DNA of 47,795 nucleotides from CAILLO01 sp964579735. GTDB taxonomy: Bacteria; Bacillota; Clostridia; Saccharofermentanales; UBA5734. Positions 31,426-39,832 of the stretch are shown here, piece by piece. The notes under the pieces are model-generated. The model made no database searches and had not been told where the DNA came from. It saw nothing but the letters and a program-made list of their open reading frames with translations. A program made the position numbers and the translations under genes. The stretch's first letter is position 1, and the number at the start of each line of letters is the position of its first letter. The DNA lies in NCBI GenBank assembly GCA_964579735.1, contig CAZOHH010000007.1, forward strand, positions 1-47,795, written 5' to 3'.

Positions 31426-33111
31426 ATGAAAATCACTTTCCTCGGAGCCGCCAGAACCGTCACGGGCTCTTGCTACCTGGTCGAGACCGAAAAGACCACC
31501 TTCCTCGTCGATTGTGGAATGCATCAGGGGCAATTGAATGAGGAGGAGCGCAATCGCGCGTCATTTCCATTCAGGATGGACGATATCGACTTCGTCCTTC
31601 TGACCCATGCGCACATCGACCACAGCGGGCGCCTTCCGAAACTCTACGTGGAAGGGTTCCGCAAGAACATCTACGCGACCAAGGCCACGGCCGACCTTTG
31701 CGGCATCATGCTTCCTGACTCCGGCCACATCCAGGAAATGGAGAGCGAGTGGCAGGACCGGAAGGGCAAGCGAGCCGGACGTCAAACCGAGAAGCCGATG
31801 TACACGATGCAGGACGGAATCGATACGTGCGGGCTCTTCCGCACGGTCACCTACGGTAGAGAGTTCAGCCCGTCGGAGGACCTGCGCATCGTCTATCGCG
31901 ATGCTGGACATATCCTCGGTTCGGCGATCATCGAAATCGTCTCGACCGAGGAAGGGAAGGAGCATAGAACCGTCTTTTCCGGAGATCTGGGCAACAAGGG
32001 GATTCCGATCATGCGTGACCCGACCGTCATCGCCGGGGCCGATACCCTCATCGTGGAATCGACCTATGGCGATCGGCTGCATGTGGATACCTCCGACAAG
32101 GTCGACCGATTCGTGAGCATTCTCAACGCGACGATCGCGCGGGGTGGAAACGTCGTGATCCCTTCGTTCGCGGTAGGCCGCACGCAGGAACTCATATACG
32201 AACTGAATCGCGAGGAGGGAAAATACAAGGGCCAGCGGACAGCCCTGCTTCATACTCCGGTATACGTCGACAGTCCGATGGCGACCAATGCCACGCGGGT
32301 CTTCCGAGAGAACACCGATTGCTATGATGACGAGGCACGGAGCTACATCGAGAACGGAGACAATCCGCTGGACTTCCCGAACCTTCATTTCACGGCAAGT
32401 GCCGAGGAATCGAAGCAGATCAATCTCGACAAGGAAAGCAAGATCATCATCTCCTCCAGCGGCATGTGCGACGCGGGAAGAATCAAGCACCATCTGAAGC
32501 ATAATCTTTGGAGAAGGGACTCCTCCGTGATCTTCGTCGGATATCAGGCCAGGGGAACTCTGGGCCGTTCCCTTGTCGATGGAGCGAAGAGCGTGCGGAT
32601 CTTCGGCGAGGAGATCGCCGTCAACGCCCGCATCGAGGTGATCGAGGGATACTCCGGCCATGCCGACCGGGACGGCCTGCTGGACTGGATCGGCGCGATG
32701 AAGACGGTTCCTAGGGATATCATCCTGGTCCACGGTGAACCGGAGGTCATCGAGCGGTTCGGTCGATCGATCGCGGACAGGTTCGGCGTATCGACGCGGA
32801 TTCCCGACTTCGGGGACACCTTGACGGTCGGAACGCAGGTCCCGGCCTCCCGTCTGAGCGTTCCCGAAGCATCGACTGCAATCGCGAGTGGTTCGGCCGG
32901 GTCCTCGCGATTGATCGACGATCTGCGCTCCACGATCGATGGAGCGACGGAGAGAATCCGGACTCAACTCATGAACGCGAAATCCGGTGAACAGAGAACC
33001 GCCATCCTGGAGCAGTTGAGGCAGGAGATCCGACAGAGGATCGACGAATCCTTCGAAAGGAACATCGGGAGTGGGACCGGCAATTCGTCCAGTCCTCCTG
33101 TGTTAAGATGA
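31426..33111 (+). CDS. beta-CASP metallo-beta-lactamase-fold RNA nuclease-like protein
   Basis: This 561-residue protein has a metallo-beta-lactamase core with HAHIDH (61-66) and later ligands in DAGHILGSA and FSGDLGN, followed by a beta-CASP domain (about 220-400) and the motif GYSGHADRDGLLDW. The family includes CPSF-73/Ysh1-like and bacterial exo/endonucleases that cut RNA with two zinc ions. About 90 residues at the C-terminus (470-561) form a charged, probably coiled-coil tail (LIDDLRSTIDG, LEQLRQEIRQRIDE) that is not part of the core and may bind a partner or form oligomers. The ATG follows GAAGGAGGA. RNA processing or DNA repair is plausible; the substrate is not known. Confidence 0.87.
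   Translation: MKITFLGAARTVTGSCYLVETEKTTFLVDCGMHQGQLNEEERNRASFPFRMDDIDFVLLTHAHIDHSGRLPKLYVEGFRKNIYATKATADLCGIMLPDSGHIQEMESEWQDRKGKRAGRQTEKPMYTMQDGIDTCGLFRTVTYGREFSPSEDLRIVYRDAGHILGSAIIEIVSTEEGKEHRTVFSGDLGNKGIPIMRDPTVIAGADTLIVESTYGDRLHVDTSDKVDRFVSILNATIARGGNVVIPSFAVGRTQELIYELNREEGKYKGQRTALLHTPVYVDSPMATNATRVFRENTDCYDDEARSYIENGDNPLDFPNLHFTASAEESKQINLDKESKIIISSSGMCDAGRIKHHLKHNLWRRDSSVIFVGYQARGTLGRSLVDGAKSVRIFGEEIAVNARIEVIEGYSGHADRDGLLDWIGAMKTVPRDIILVHGEPEVIERFGRSIADRFGVSTRIPDFGDTLTVGTQVPASRLSVPEASTAIASGSAGSSRLIDDLRSTIDGATERIRTQLMNAKSGEQRTAILEQLRQEIRQRIDESFERNIGSGTGNSSSPPVLR
33101..33109 (+). promoter_or_regulatory. extended -10 box for the esterase gene
   Basis: TGT followed by TAAGAT (33104-33109) overlaps the end of the nuclease gene and lies 45 bases before the esterase start. 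The -35 is poor. Confidence 0.4.
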
Positions 33112-33154
33112 TTGCGGTGCCTCCGGGAACGGTGGGCGACGAGGAGCGGAGCGG

Positions 33155-34102
33155 ATGAAGGACAAGTCTGACCAACTTCATGCGATCGGCAATCTGCTGA
33201 CCTACCCCCGGCTGGTCTTCCTGCTCCTGTTGAAATCCTTCGGTGGAACTCCGCCCGAGCGGGTCCGCTATGGCCCTCATCCTCGTCAGTACATGCTTCA
33301 ATTCGAACCTGTCGACCCTGTTCGCGGGCTTGCGGTCTTTTTCATCCATGGTGGAGGGTGGCAGAGCCTTCGACCCGATTATTTCGAGGCCATCGGACGG
33401 TTCTTCTCCCGCCAAGGTTATGCAGTCTGTCTTCCGTCCTATCGACTCGCGCCACGTCACAAGCACCCTGCTCAACTGAACGATGCATCCGCGGCATATG
33501 GGTTGTTCCTCCGAAGATTGGCCGAATCAGGACGATCCGACATCCCCGTCGTGGTCGGGGGCAATTCGGCCGGAGCGCATATCGCGGCATTCCTTGCACT
33601 TGACCCTCGACTCTGCGCCGTAGAGGGTCATGACCACATCCGCGGCCTGCTTTCCATGGCGGGTCCGCTCCGTTGGGACCTACCCTACCCGAGCGCCATC
33701 AAGCCCATGATGCGCGGACTGATCCGAAAGGTCCGCGCATGGCCTGAAGCGGATCCATATCTACTTCTGCAGCAACCGCAGACGAAATGGCTTTTGGCGC
33801 TTCAGGGTTCATGGGACCCACTGGTTCGTCCCGAAGCCGCCATGGATTTCGCCCAAGCCTGGTCTCCTGATGGGAGTCGTGCCGAGCTCCATGTCCTCGA
33901 ACACCATTTTCACAGCGACGTCTGCTGCGATGCCTTCTTGAAGCGTGGCAAGGAAAGGGATTGGCTTCTGTCGTTCCTCAAGAACGTCGAAGACGAAGGA
34001 CTCTCCACACTTTCATCGGAAGCAGAAATCTGTTCGGACCCCGGACTTCCAGAGCCGATGAGACGGGAACGCGCAAACCCATATCTCGAATCGGACGATT
34101 GA
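33155..34102 (+). CDS. alpha/beta hydrolase, hormone-sensitive-lipase type
   Basis: The 315-residue protein has the oxyanion motif HGGGW at 65-69 and the nucleophile elbow GNSAG at 136-140 (Ser138; the usual GDSAG reads GNSAG). A likely acid is the aspartate in GSWDPLVRP and the base is a histidine in HHFHSD. These enzymes hydrolyse short or medium acyl esters; some remove acetyl groups from sugars or peptides. A short hydrophobic stretch near 17-28 may be a lid or membrane-associated helix rather than a signal peptide. The next gene, a lipid-linked glycosyltransferase, starts 25 bases later and may be co-transcribed. Confidence 0.87.
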   Translation: MKDKSDQLHAIGNLLTYPRLVFLLLLKSFGGTPPERVRYGPHPRQYMLQFEPVDPVRGLAVFFIHGGGWQSLRPDYFEAIGRFFSRQGYAVCLPSYRLAPRHKHPAQLNDASAAYGLFLRRLAESGRSDIPVVVGGNSAGAHIAAFLALDPRLCAVEGHDHIRGLLSMAGPLRWDLPYPSAIKPMMRGLIRKVRAWPEADPYLLLQQPQTKWLLALQGSWDPLVRPEAAMDFAQAWSPDGSRAELHVLEHHFHSDVCCDAFLKRGKERDWLLSFLKNVEDEGLSTLSSEAEICSDPGLPEPMRRERANPYLESDD

Positions 34103-34127
34103 TCGGCAAGGCGAAGGAGGCCCTTCC

Positions 34128-35093
34128 ATGGACGCACCACTCTGTTCCGTGATCGTCGCGGTCTACAACGAGGAGAAGGTCCTGCCCGTGACCTGCGAGC
34201 GATTGCTTCGTACCATGAAGACGCTCGGAGAGACCTTCGAGATACTCTTCGTCGACGATGGAAGCCGTGACCGGACGCTGGAGCTCCTGCGTGGAATCGC
34301 AGCCAAGGAACCCTCCGTACGCGTTCTCGCGCTTTCCCGGAACTTCGGCCAGCAGATCGCGATCACCGCGGGACTTGAGCATGCATCGGGCCGAACCGTG
34401 GTCCTCATCGACGGAGACCTTCAGGATCCCCCTGAGCTCATCCCCGATATGATCGACCTCTGGCGAAAAGGTTGGGACGTGGTCTACGGAAAACGCAGGG
34501 CAAGGACAGGGGAGAAGATTTCCAAGAGAACGACGAGTCGCGTCTTCTACAGATTGCTCCGTTGGGTGACGGAACAGGATATCCCCGTCGACACCGGCGA
34601 TTTCCGATTGATGGACCGAAAGGTCGTCGATGCGCTCGTGTCGATGAAGGAACAGAGCAAGTTCTATCGGGGGATGGTCGCATGGGCAGGATTCCGGCAA
34701 ACGCCTCTCGAATTCGTACGGGACGCGCGGTCGGCCGGGGATACGAAATTCACCTGGAAGAAGATGGTGAAACTCGCACTGGACGGCATCATCTCGTTCT
34801 CGATCAAACCGTTGCACATCGCGACGTGGTTGGGTTCGATCGTTTCGGTCTGCAGTTTCGCGGGACTCGTCTGGGTCGTGGTCCGGACGCTTTCGGGCGG
34901 CGAGACGGAACCTGGATGGGCTTCTTTGGCTGTCATCAATCTGTTCATGTCGGGAGTCATACTGCTTCTGATCGGTGTCCTCGGCGAATACATCGGCAGG
35001 ATCTTCGAGCAGAGCCGTGCGAGACCTCTTTATTTCCTTCGAGAAAAGCTCGGATTCGGTCCAGAGGACGAATCCATCAAGCGTTCGGAATGA
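34128..35093 (+). CDS. GtrB-like membrane glycosyltransferase (GT2)
   Basis: This 321-residue protein has a GT-A catalytic domain (1 to about 230) with VIVAVYNEE at the start, VDDGSRD, DGDLQDPPE for metal and sugar nucleotide binding, and the NFGQQIAITAG motif, followed by two membrane helices (about 235-260 and 270-295). GtrB/ArnC/DPMS-like enzymes move a sugar from a nucleotide donor to polyprenyl phosphate. The resulting lipid-linked sugar is used by a flippase and a transferase to decorate a wall polymer or lipid. The ATG follows GAAGGAGG. It overlaps the TPR gene on the other strand by 17 bases at the 3' end. Confidence 0.9.
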   Translation: MDAPLCSVIVAVYNEEKVLPVTCERLLRTMKTLGETFEILFVDDGSRDRTLELLRGIAAKEPSVRVLALSRNFGQQIAITAGLEHASGRTVVLIDGDLQDPPELIPDMIDLWRKGWDVVYGKRRARTGEKISKRTTSRVFYRLLRWVTEQDIPVDTGDFRLMDRKVVDALVSMKEQSKFYRGMVAWAGFRQTPLEFVRDARSAGDTKFTWKKMVKLALDGIISFSIKPLHIATWLGSIVSVCSFAGLVWVVVRTLSGGETEPGWASLAVINLFMSGVILLLIGVLGEYIGRIFEQSRARPLYFLREKLGFGPEDESIKRSE

Positions 35094-36129
35094 GATAGCC
35101 CCTCAGCGGTTGGAAGCGATCTTCCGTGAAGATCGTCACGACTGCGTCCGGTGCATTCAGAAGAAGGTGCGACAACACGACGGAAACCTCTCCGCTACGT
35201 GACTGCAGGTGCAGGCACAGGGCAAGTCTGAGCTGAACGGTCGCATCCGTCGTCTCGGTGGTGGCCTGCATGAGCTCACGGTAGAGGGATTCGGCTTGAG
35301 AGAAATTCCCATTTTCCAGTTCGTGGTCGGCCAGCCCCTCCAGCGCCGCTTTCCGCATCGATCCGTCTCCATTCAGGGTGCCTTCGGAAAGCAGGGAAGT
35401 CCAGACCGCGCGCGCCTCCACTTCCAACCCCTGTCCTTCCAGGCACACGGCGCGCTGAGACTTCGCTGCGAGCGCGGCTGCCTTTTCCTCTTCCGTAGCG
35501 GGATCCTTGAAGAACTTCAGGTAGTTCGTCCATAGATCGTATGCCTGCGCGAATCGTCCGATGGCCTGGAAGGACTCCGCCTTGCCGCGAAGGGCGTCGC
35601 GGTCGGCCGGCCACCTTTCGAGAACCGAGGAAAAGGTCGAGACGGCTTCGGCGTGCCGATCGTCGGCCGCCAGGCATCGGCCGAGCACCAGCAGCCCTAC
35701 CCGGCCGCCGGCTCCCGAGGAGACCGCTAGGTCGGCATACGTGACGGCATCAAGCGTATTTCCGCGAAGAAGCGAAGCTTCGGCCATCAAAAGGAGCGTG
35801 GATGGTTCTCCATCCTTTTGGAACGCCGTCTCGAGCGTGAGGAAAGCCTCGTCGGGGCGGCCGGCCTCCAGAAATGCGGAGCCGACTTCCTTCAGGGATG
35901 GGCCGTCCGCATGCTCGTTCCTCAGATATAGCCGGGCGGAAATCCAGGCCTGGTCGGCGCGACCGGAAGCGAGGCTCGAGAGGATCCGCTGCTGGTCGTC
36001 TCGGGCGGCGGCATCGGCGGCATTCTCGTTCGCGAAATGGTTCCAGGTGTAGGGAATGGCGAATACAAGAAAGGCAAGGGCGGCCAACACCCATATCACA
36101 CGCACTTCTGCGACTGGCTTCCACTTCAT
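35077..36129 (-). CDS. membrane-anchored TPR protein
   Basis: The 350-residue protein has one N-terminal membrane helix (about 10-27) and a soluble region of alpha-helical pairs from about 35 to 340 with tetratricopeptide-like periodicity. Examples are VGSAFLEAGRPDEAFLTLE, KAESFQAIGRFAQAYDLW and EGLADHELENGNFSQAES. TPR repeats scaffold protein partners. No catalytic motif is seen. The start follows GGAGG. The 5' leader has a TATAAT and a tight inverted repeat right before the ribosome binding site. Its partner is unknown; the C-terminal region continues into helical repeats without another domain. Confidence 0.82.
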   Translation of the reverse strand: MKWKPVAEVRVIWVLAALAFLVFAIPYTWNHFANENAADAAARDDQQRILSSLASGRADQAWISARLYLRNEHADGPSLKEVGSAFLEAGRPDEAFLTLETAFQKDGEPSTLLLMAEASLLRGNTLDAVTYADLAVSSGAGGRVGLLVLGRCLAADDRHAEAVSTFSSVLERWPADRDALRGKAESFQAIGRFAQAYDLWTNYLKFFKDPATEEEKAAALAAKSQRAVCLEGQGLEVEARAVWTSLLSEGTLNGDGSMRKAALEGLADHELENGNFSQAESLYRELMQATTETTDATVQLRLALCLHLQSRSGEVSVVLSHLLLNAPDAVVTIFTEDRFQPLRGYLIPNA

Positions 36130-36140
36130 GGGGACCTCCT

Positions 36141-36158
36141 GGAGTCCTTCAGGACTCC
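36141..36158 (-). promoter_or_regulatory. leader hairpin before the TPR-gene ribosome binding site
   Basis: GGAGTCCT and AGGACTCC form perfect 8-base inverted arms with a two-base spacer (a 16-base palindrome core). In RNA the innermost pairs must open to leave a four-or-more-base loop. It lies between the likely transcript start and the GGAGG (36135-36139), so it can modulate translation or stabilise the message; a dimeric-protein operator is also possible. Confidence 0.5.
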
Positions 36159-36178
36159 TATCCGCAAATCTTCTTCCT

Positions 36179-36184
36179 ATTATA
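36179..36184 (-). promoter_or_regulatory. -10 box of the TPR gene
   Basis: A perfect TATAAT on the minus strand, preceded by AAAGGG, 50 bases before the TPR start. The -35 at 17 bases (TCCCCA) is poor. Confidence 0.5.
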
Positions 36185-36194
36185 CCCTTTGGCG

Positions 36195-36223
36195 TTGACA
36201 CTGGGGAGTCGTGCGCCTATATT
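36195..36223 (+). promoter_or_regulatory. strong sigma-70/sigma-A-type promoter of the Nudix regulator
   Basis: A perfect TTGACA (36195-36200) and TATATT (36218-36223) are 17 bases apart, the best promoter in the window. Transcription from about 36230 gives a 50-base AT-rich leader. It lies back to back with the TPR promoter. Confidence 0.82.
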
Positions 36224-36278
36224 GAAATAACCATAGTGATAATAAGACGAATCCCTCGACGAATCCTTGGAGGAAGCA

Positions 36279-37193
36279 ATGAACGGGACTTTGACGAATG
36301 ATAACGACGACGAAAGATCCGAACGGGATTTCCTCCGCGACTACGACCCCTCGAAATACGATCGCCCCTCGGTTGCCGTGGACATGCTCGTCTTTACCGT
36401 GACCGACGAGGAACCGGAAAGCTATCGAAGATTGTCCGAGAAGAAGCTGAGGATTCTTCTCATTCGGCGTGGCGAACACCCGTTTCTAGGTTCATGGGCA
36501 CTCCCCGGCGGGTTCCTGCGCATGGAGGAGGGACTCGATGAAGCCGCCGCACGCGAACTCGCCGAGGAGACCGGCGTCATGTCCGCGTATCTCGAACCTC
36601 TTCGCACGACCGGTACCATTGGGCGCGACCCTCGCACGCGCGTCATCAGCTGTTCCTATCTCGCTCTCGTCGACGGCTCCTGCATTCGACCGCGCGCGGG
36701 GAGCGACGCCATCGATGCCCGATGGTTCACGATGAAGACCGGTCCTTCCGCCTCGACGAGGCGTACGACGGAATCCGGTTGGGTCGAAGTCCAGGAATCC
36801 ACGATCGACATGGTTTCCTTTGAAACGACTTTGCAGATGAAGGTACGCGTCACTCGTGAGAGAATTGGACGGAGGATCCATACCTCGTCGATTCTACAGG
36901 ACTCGAATGGAATCGCGTTCGACCATGCGATGCTCATCTTCCATGGACTCGAAAACCTGCGTCGCAGGGTCGAGGAGGAAGACCTCGCCTTCCACTTGAT
37001 GCCGGATCGGTTCACGCTGACAGAACTCCAGCAGGTCACGGAAATCATCCTCGGCCATCCTTTGTTGAAAGCCAATTTCAGAAGGAAGATTGCCGGACGG
37101 GTCCGTGAAACCGGCGAAGCGACGAAGGAGGCGGGACACCGTCCATCGATGCTATTCCGATATGAACCGGATGGTTCAAGAACTTCCCCTTGA
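36279..37193 (+). CDS. NrtR-type Nudix-domain transcriptional regulator
   Basis: The 304-residue protein has an N-terminal Nudix fold (about 30-165) with an intact Nudix box, GX5EX7REUXEEXGU (about 76-98), and a C-terminal winged helix (about 235-290) with FTLTELQQVTEIILG and KANFRRKI, the DNA-binding part of NrtR. NrtR proteins sense ADP-ribose or related NAD products and repress NAD synthesis genes. Many have lost the catalytic glutamates of the box; here they are kept, so it may also hydrolyse ADP-ribose-like compounds. The ATG at 36279 follows GGAGG by five bases. No NAD-synthesis gene lies in the window. Confidence 0.85.
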   Translation: MNGTLTNDNDDERSERDFLRDYDPSKYDRPSVAVDMLVFTVTDEEPESYRRLSEKKLRILLIRRGEHPFLGSWALPGGFLRMEEGLDEAAARELAEETGVMSAYLEPLRTTGTIGRDPRTRVISCSYLALVDGSCIRPRAGSDAIDARWFTMKTGPSASTRRTTESGWVEVQESTIDMVSFETTLQMKVRVTRERIGRRIHTSSILQDSNGIAFDHAMLIFHGLENLRRRVEEEDLAFHLMPDRFTLTELQQVTEIILGHPLLKANFRRKIAGRVRETGEATKEAGHRPSMLFRYEPDGSRTSP

Positions 37194-37231
37194 TTCTTCA
37201 CGCCCTCTTTTCCGGATGTCGACAACGGCGT

Positions 37232-37290
37232 GTACGATTGCGTACGAATCATGTCGAGGATTGTCCAGGGTCCGACGGGAAGCATATAAT
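37232..37290 (+). promoter_or_regulatory. promoter and direct repeats before the response-regulator operon
   Basis: TTGTCC (37261-37266) and TATAAT (37285-37290) are 18 bases apart. Just upstream, GTACGA occurs at 37232-37237 and 37242-37247, ten bases apart, with a looser TGTCGA at 37252-37257. Direct hexamers at one helical-turn spacing are the usual binding pattern of OmpR-family regulators, so self-regulation is likely. Confidence 0.55.
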
Positions 37291-37346
37291 CGATCTACAG
37301 CGACGCATGCAAGCCGTGAAGCGGCTTCGGACAAGGAGTGAAGCAC

Positions 37347-38042
37347 ATGACTCCGACACAGCCGTACATCCTGGTCTGCGACGACAATCCCATGATCCAC
37401 GAATCCCTTGGCGTGTATCTGGACCGGGCGGGCTTCCGCCATCGCTCCGCCTTCAATGGCAACGACGCACTCCGATTCGTCCGGGAACAGCGACCGGATC
37501 TTCTCGTTCTCGATATCATGATGCCGGGGCTGGATGGACTCTCCGTCTGCCGAGAAATCCGCCGCAACGACGATGTCCCCATCATCCTTCTCACTGCGCG
37601 GGGGGAGGAGGTCGACCGCATTCTCGGCCTTGAACTCGGCGCCGACGACTATATCGTCAAGCCCTTCAGCCCTCGCGAGGTGGTCGCAAGGATCAAAGCC
37701 GTGCTCCGACGCATCGGAGAGCAACGTTCCGCACCTTCCCCCGTCCTCCATTTCACGTCCCTGGAGATCAATCTCGGCCACTACAAGGTCAGCGTCGATG
37801 GGTCTCCCGTCGGACTCACTCCAAAGGAAGTCGAGATCCTCCACCTTCTCGCCTCCCGTCCTGGACAGGTGTTCACCAGGGAGCAGATCCTCGCCCGCGT
37901 CTGGGGAGAGGATTACTTCGGAGACGACAGAGCCGTCGACACCCAGATCCGTCGAATCCGGCGAAAACTACCGGAGGATGGCGTTCCCTGGGCCGTCGTC
38001 ACGGTTTATGGAGTAGGGTATAAGTTCGAGGTCGTACCGTGA
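37347..38042 (+). CDS. OmpR/PhoB-family response regulator
   Basis: The 231-residue protein has a receiver domain (1 to about 118) with DD at 12-13, the phosphorylation site Asp56 in LVLDIMMPG, and the late KPF (K105), followed by a winged-helix DNA-binding domain (about 135-229) with LTPKEVEILHLLASRPGQVF and TVYGVGYKFE. It should be phosphorylated by the kinase encoded next, whose GTG start overlaps this stop. ATG 37347 is chosen over GTG 37338 because AAGGAG lies eight bases before it. The promoter region carries ten-base-spaced direct repeats that may be its own binding site. The signal is unknown. Confidence 0.95.
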   Translation: MTPTQPYILVCDDNPMIHESLGVYLDRAGFRHRSAFNGNDALRFVREQRPDLLVLDIMMPGLDGLSVCREIRRNDDVPIILLTARGEEVDRILGLELGADDYIVKPFSPREVVARIKAVLRRIGEQRSAPSPVLHFTSLEINLGHYKVSVDGSPVGLTPKEVEILHLLASRPGQVFTREQILARVWGEDYFGDDRAVDTQIRRIRRKLPEDGVPWAVVTVYGVGYKFEVVP

Positions 38043-39832
38043 TCCGAAGCGTCTTTCTTAGAAGAACCCTGCTGCTCGTCCTGGCCACGGTCCTCTTGAC
38101 CGCCGCTCTGACGGGTGCCGTCTACATCGGATTCGCGCAGGACGTCTTCGCACGCATGCGCGCACAGGAGCTTGCTCCAACCGCGCAGATCGTCGCTGAA
38201 CTCGTGGTCTCCACCCGCAACGGCTTGTTCCCCGTTGCATCGCTCTTCCGCCTGGTTTCAGATGGACCGGAATACTGGGGTGCTGAAATCGTGGTCTACG
38301 ACGAAGCCGGCACGGAGGCACTTGGCCTTTACCCCACCGCTCTCCCAGCCAACAAGGCTCTCCTTTCCATACTTCGACCCAGAGTGATCGAGGTCCTGAC
38401 GGGCGAGACCGTCATCGAGGTGCAGAGAGCCATCCCCACCCGCGGAGACGTGCTGATCGTCGGAACTCCGGTCATGGAGAACGGAATCGTCGTAGGTGCG
38501 GTCCTGCTGGTCAAGCCCATGAACGAGCTGCATTCGGCTCTCGGCGGTCTGAATCGAACCCTCCTTCTATCGATGCTTGCGGCATTTCTTCTCATGCTGG
38601 TTCCCTCCTATCTCGCCGCCAGCAAACTCATCGGCCCCGTTCGCAAGATGCAGGCCGTTGCTGACGCGATGGCCCGAGGCGACTTCACGGTCCGCGCCGA
38701 AGAGAATCAGAAGGGAGAACCCGGAGCACTTGCAGGATCCTTGAATCGCCTATCCATGGAACTTTCGAAGACGATCGGCGAGCTGGTCCAAGAGAAGAAT
38801 CGATTGGCTCTCATTCTGGATGGACTTGCTGAAGGCATAGTCGCCATGGATGTCAATGGCTGCGTGACGCGAATGAACCCTGCGGTCGAGCGGTTGTCCG
38901 GTCCCGATGCCGATCCGTCGAGAGATCCCGTCGATCGCGTGCCGGGACTTCGAAATGGCCTTCTGGAATGCGTCCGTGATGGGAATACCACCGTGCACGA
39001 GGTGCCGATCGGCCCGCAGACTCTACGAATCTCCACCTCTCCGCTCTTCGACGAATCCGGCGGCATCGTGGGTGCCGTCGCCCTGGTTCGAGACACGACC
39101 GAGGCCGCTCGCCTGGAAAAGGCGCGCAGGGACTATGTATCCAATGTATCCCATGAATTCCGCACGCCGGTCTCTTCGATACGCGGATTGCTGGAACCAC
39201 TTCGCGATGGACTTGTGACCGCCGAGGAAGACCGTGTCCGATATTACTCCTTCATGATGCGTGAAACAGAGCGATTGACGCGACTGATCGACGACCTGCT
39301 CGAGCTTTCGCGGCTCCAGAGCGGAACCGTCGCCTTTGAAGGCCGAACTTTCCGCTTGCCGAGGATGTACGATGAAATCGAGGAGAGATTCCGAAAGACG
39401 ATAGCCGGAAAAGGGTTGCGGCTCGAGCTCGGAAGCATTCCTCAGGGCGCTCCTGCGGCTTTTGGAAATCCGGATCGCGCCGAGCAGGTCCTTGTCGCTC
39501 TCGTCGACAACGCCATCAAGTTCGCCAAGAAAGGTGGATTCGTCCGAATCGACACGAAACTGGACGATTCACGGTTCCGCATCACGGTAAGCGACGATGG
39601 CCCAGGAATTCCCGAAGAGGCCTTGCCCAATGTCTTCGATCGCTTCTTCAAGGCCGATGACGGTCGGAGCGGAGAGGGGAGCGGACTTGGACTCGCAATC
39701 GCAAAGGAGGTGCTCCAAGGCATGGGGCAGGAGATCGAAGCGCGCAATCGCCCGGAAGGTGGAGCGGAATTCATTTTCACGTTGTTCCGGGCCGATAGTC
39801 CGGACGGCGGGAATCTGGGAGTGAACCCATGA
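38039..39832 (+). CDS. sensor histidine kinase (PhoR/WalK-like, HAMP and PAS)
   Basis: The 597-residue protein has a membrane helix at about 10-32, an extracellular sensor loop of about 140 residues, a second helix (about 178-200), a HAMP linker, a PAS-like domain (about 255-355), a dimerisation domain with His372 in SHEFRTP, and an ATP-binding domain with NAIKFA, DDGPGIPEEALPNVFDRF and GSGLGLAIAKE. It should autophosphorylate and pass phosphate to the response regulator encoded just upstream. It starts with GTG overlapping the preceding stop. It overlaps the membrane protein gene after it by ATGA, so all three are translated together. Confidence 0.93.
   Translation: MIRSVFLRRTLLLVLATVLLTAALTGAVYIGFAQDVFARMRAQELAPTAQIVAELVVSTRNGLFPVASLFRLVSDGPEYWGAEIVVYDEAGTEALGLYPTALPANKALLSILRPRVIEVLTGETVIEVQRAIPTRGDVLIVGTPVMENGIVVGAVLLVKPMNELHSALGGLNRTLLLSMLAAFLLMLVPSYLAASKLIGPVRKMQAVADAMARGDFTVRAEENQKGEPGALAGSLNRLSMELSKTIGELVQEKNRLALILDGLAEGIVAMDVNGCVTRMNPAVERLSGPDADPSRDPVDRVPGLRNGLLECVRDGNTTVHEVPIGPQTLRISTSPLFDESGGIVGAVALVRDTTEAARLEKARRDYVSNVSHEFRTPVSSIRGLLEPLRDGLVTAEEDRVRYYSFMMRETERLTRLIDDLLELSRLQSGTVAFEGRTFRLPRMYDEIEERFRKTIAGKGLRLELGSIPQGAPAAFGNPDRAEQVLVALVDNAIKFAKKGGFVRIDTKLDDSRFRITVSDDGPGIPEEALPNVFDRFFKADDGRSGEGSGLGLAIAKEVLQGMGQEIEARNRPEGGAEFIFTLFRADSPDGGNLGVNP

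Noticed and set aside
31561..32967. 468-codon minus-strand frame opposite the beta-CASP nuclease
   Set aside because: Composition is that of an antisense shadow; the plus-strand frame has all catalytic motifs.
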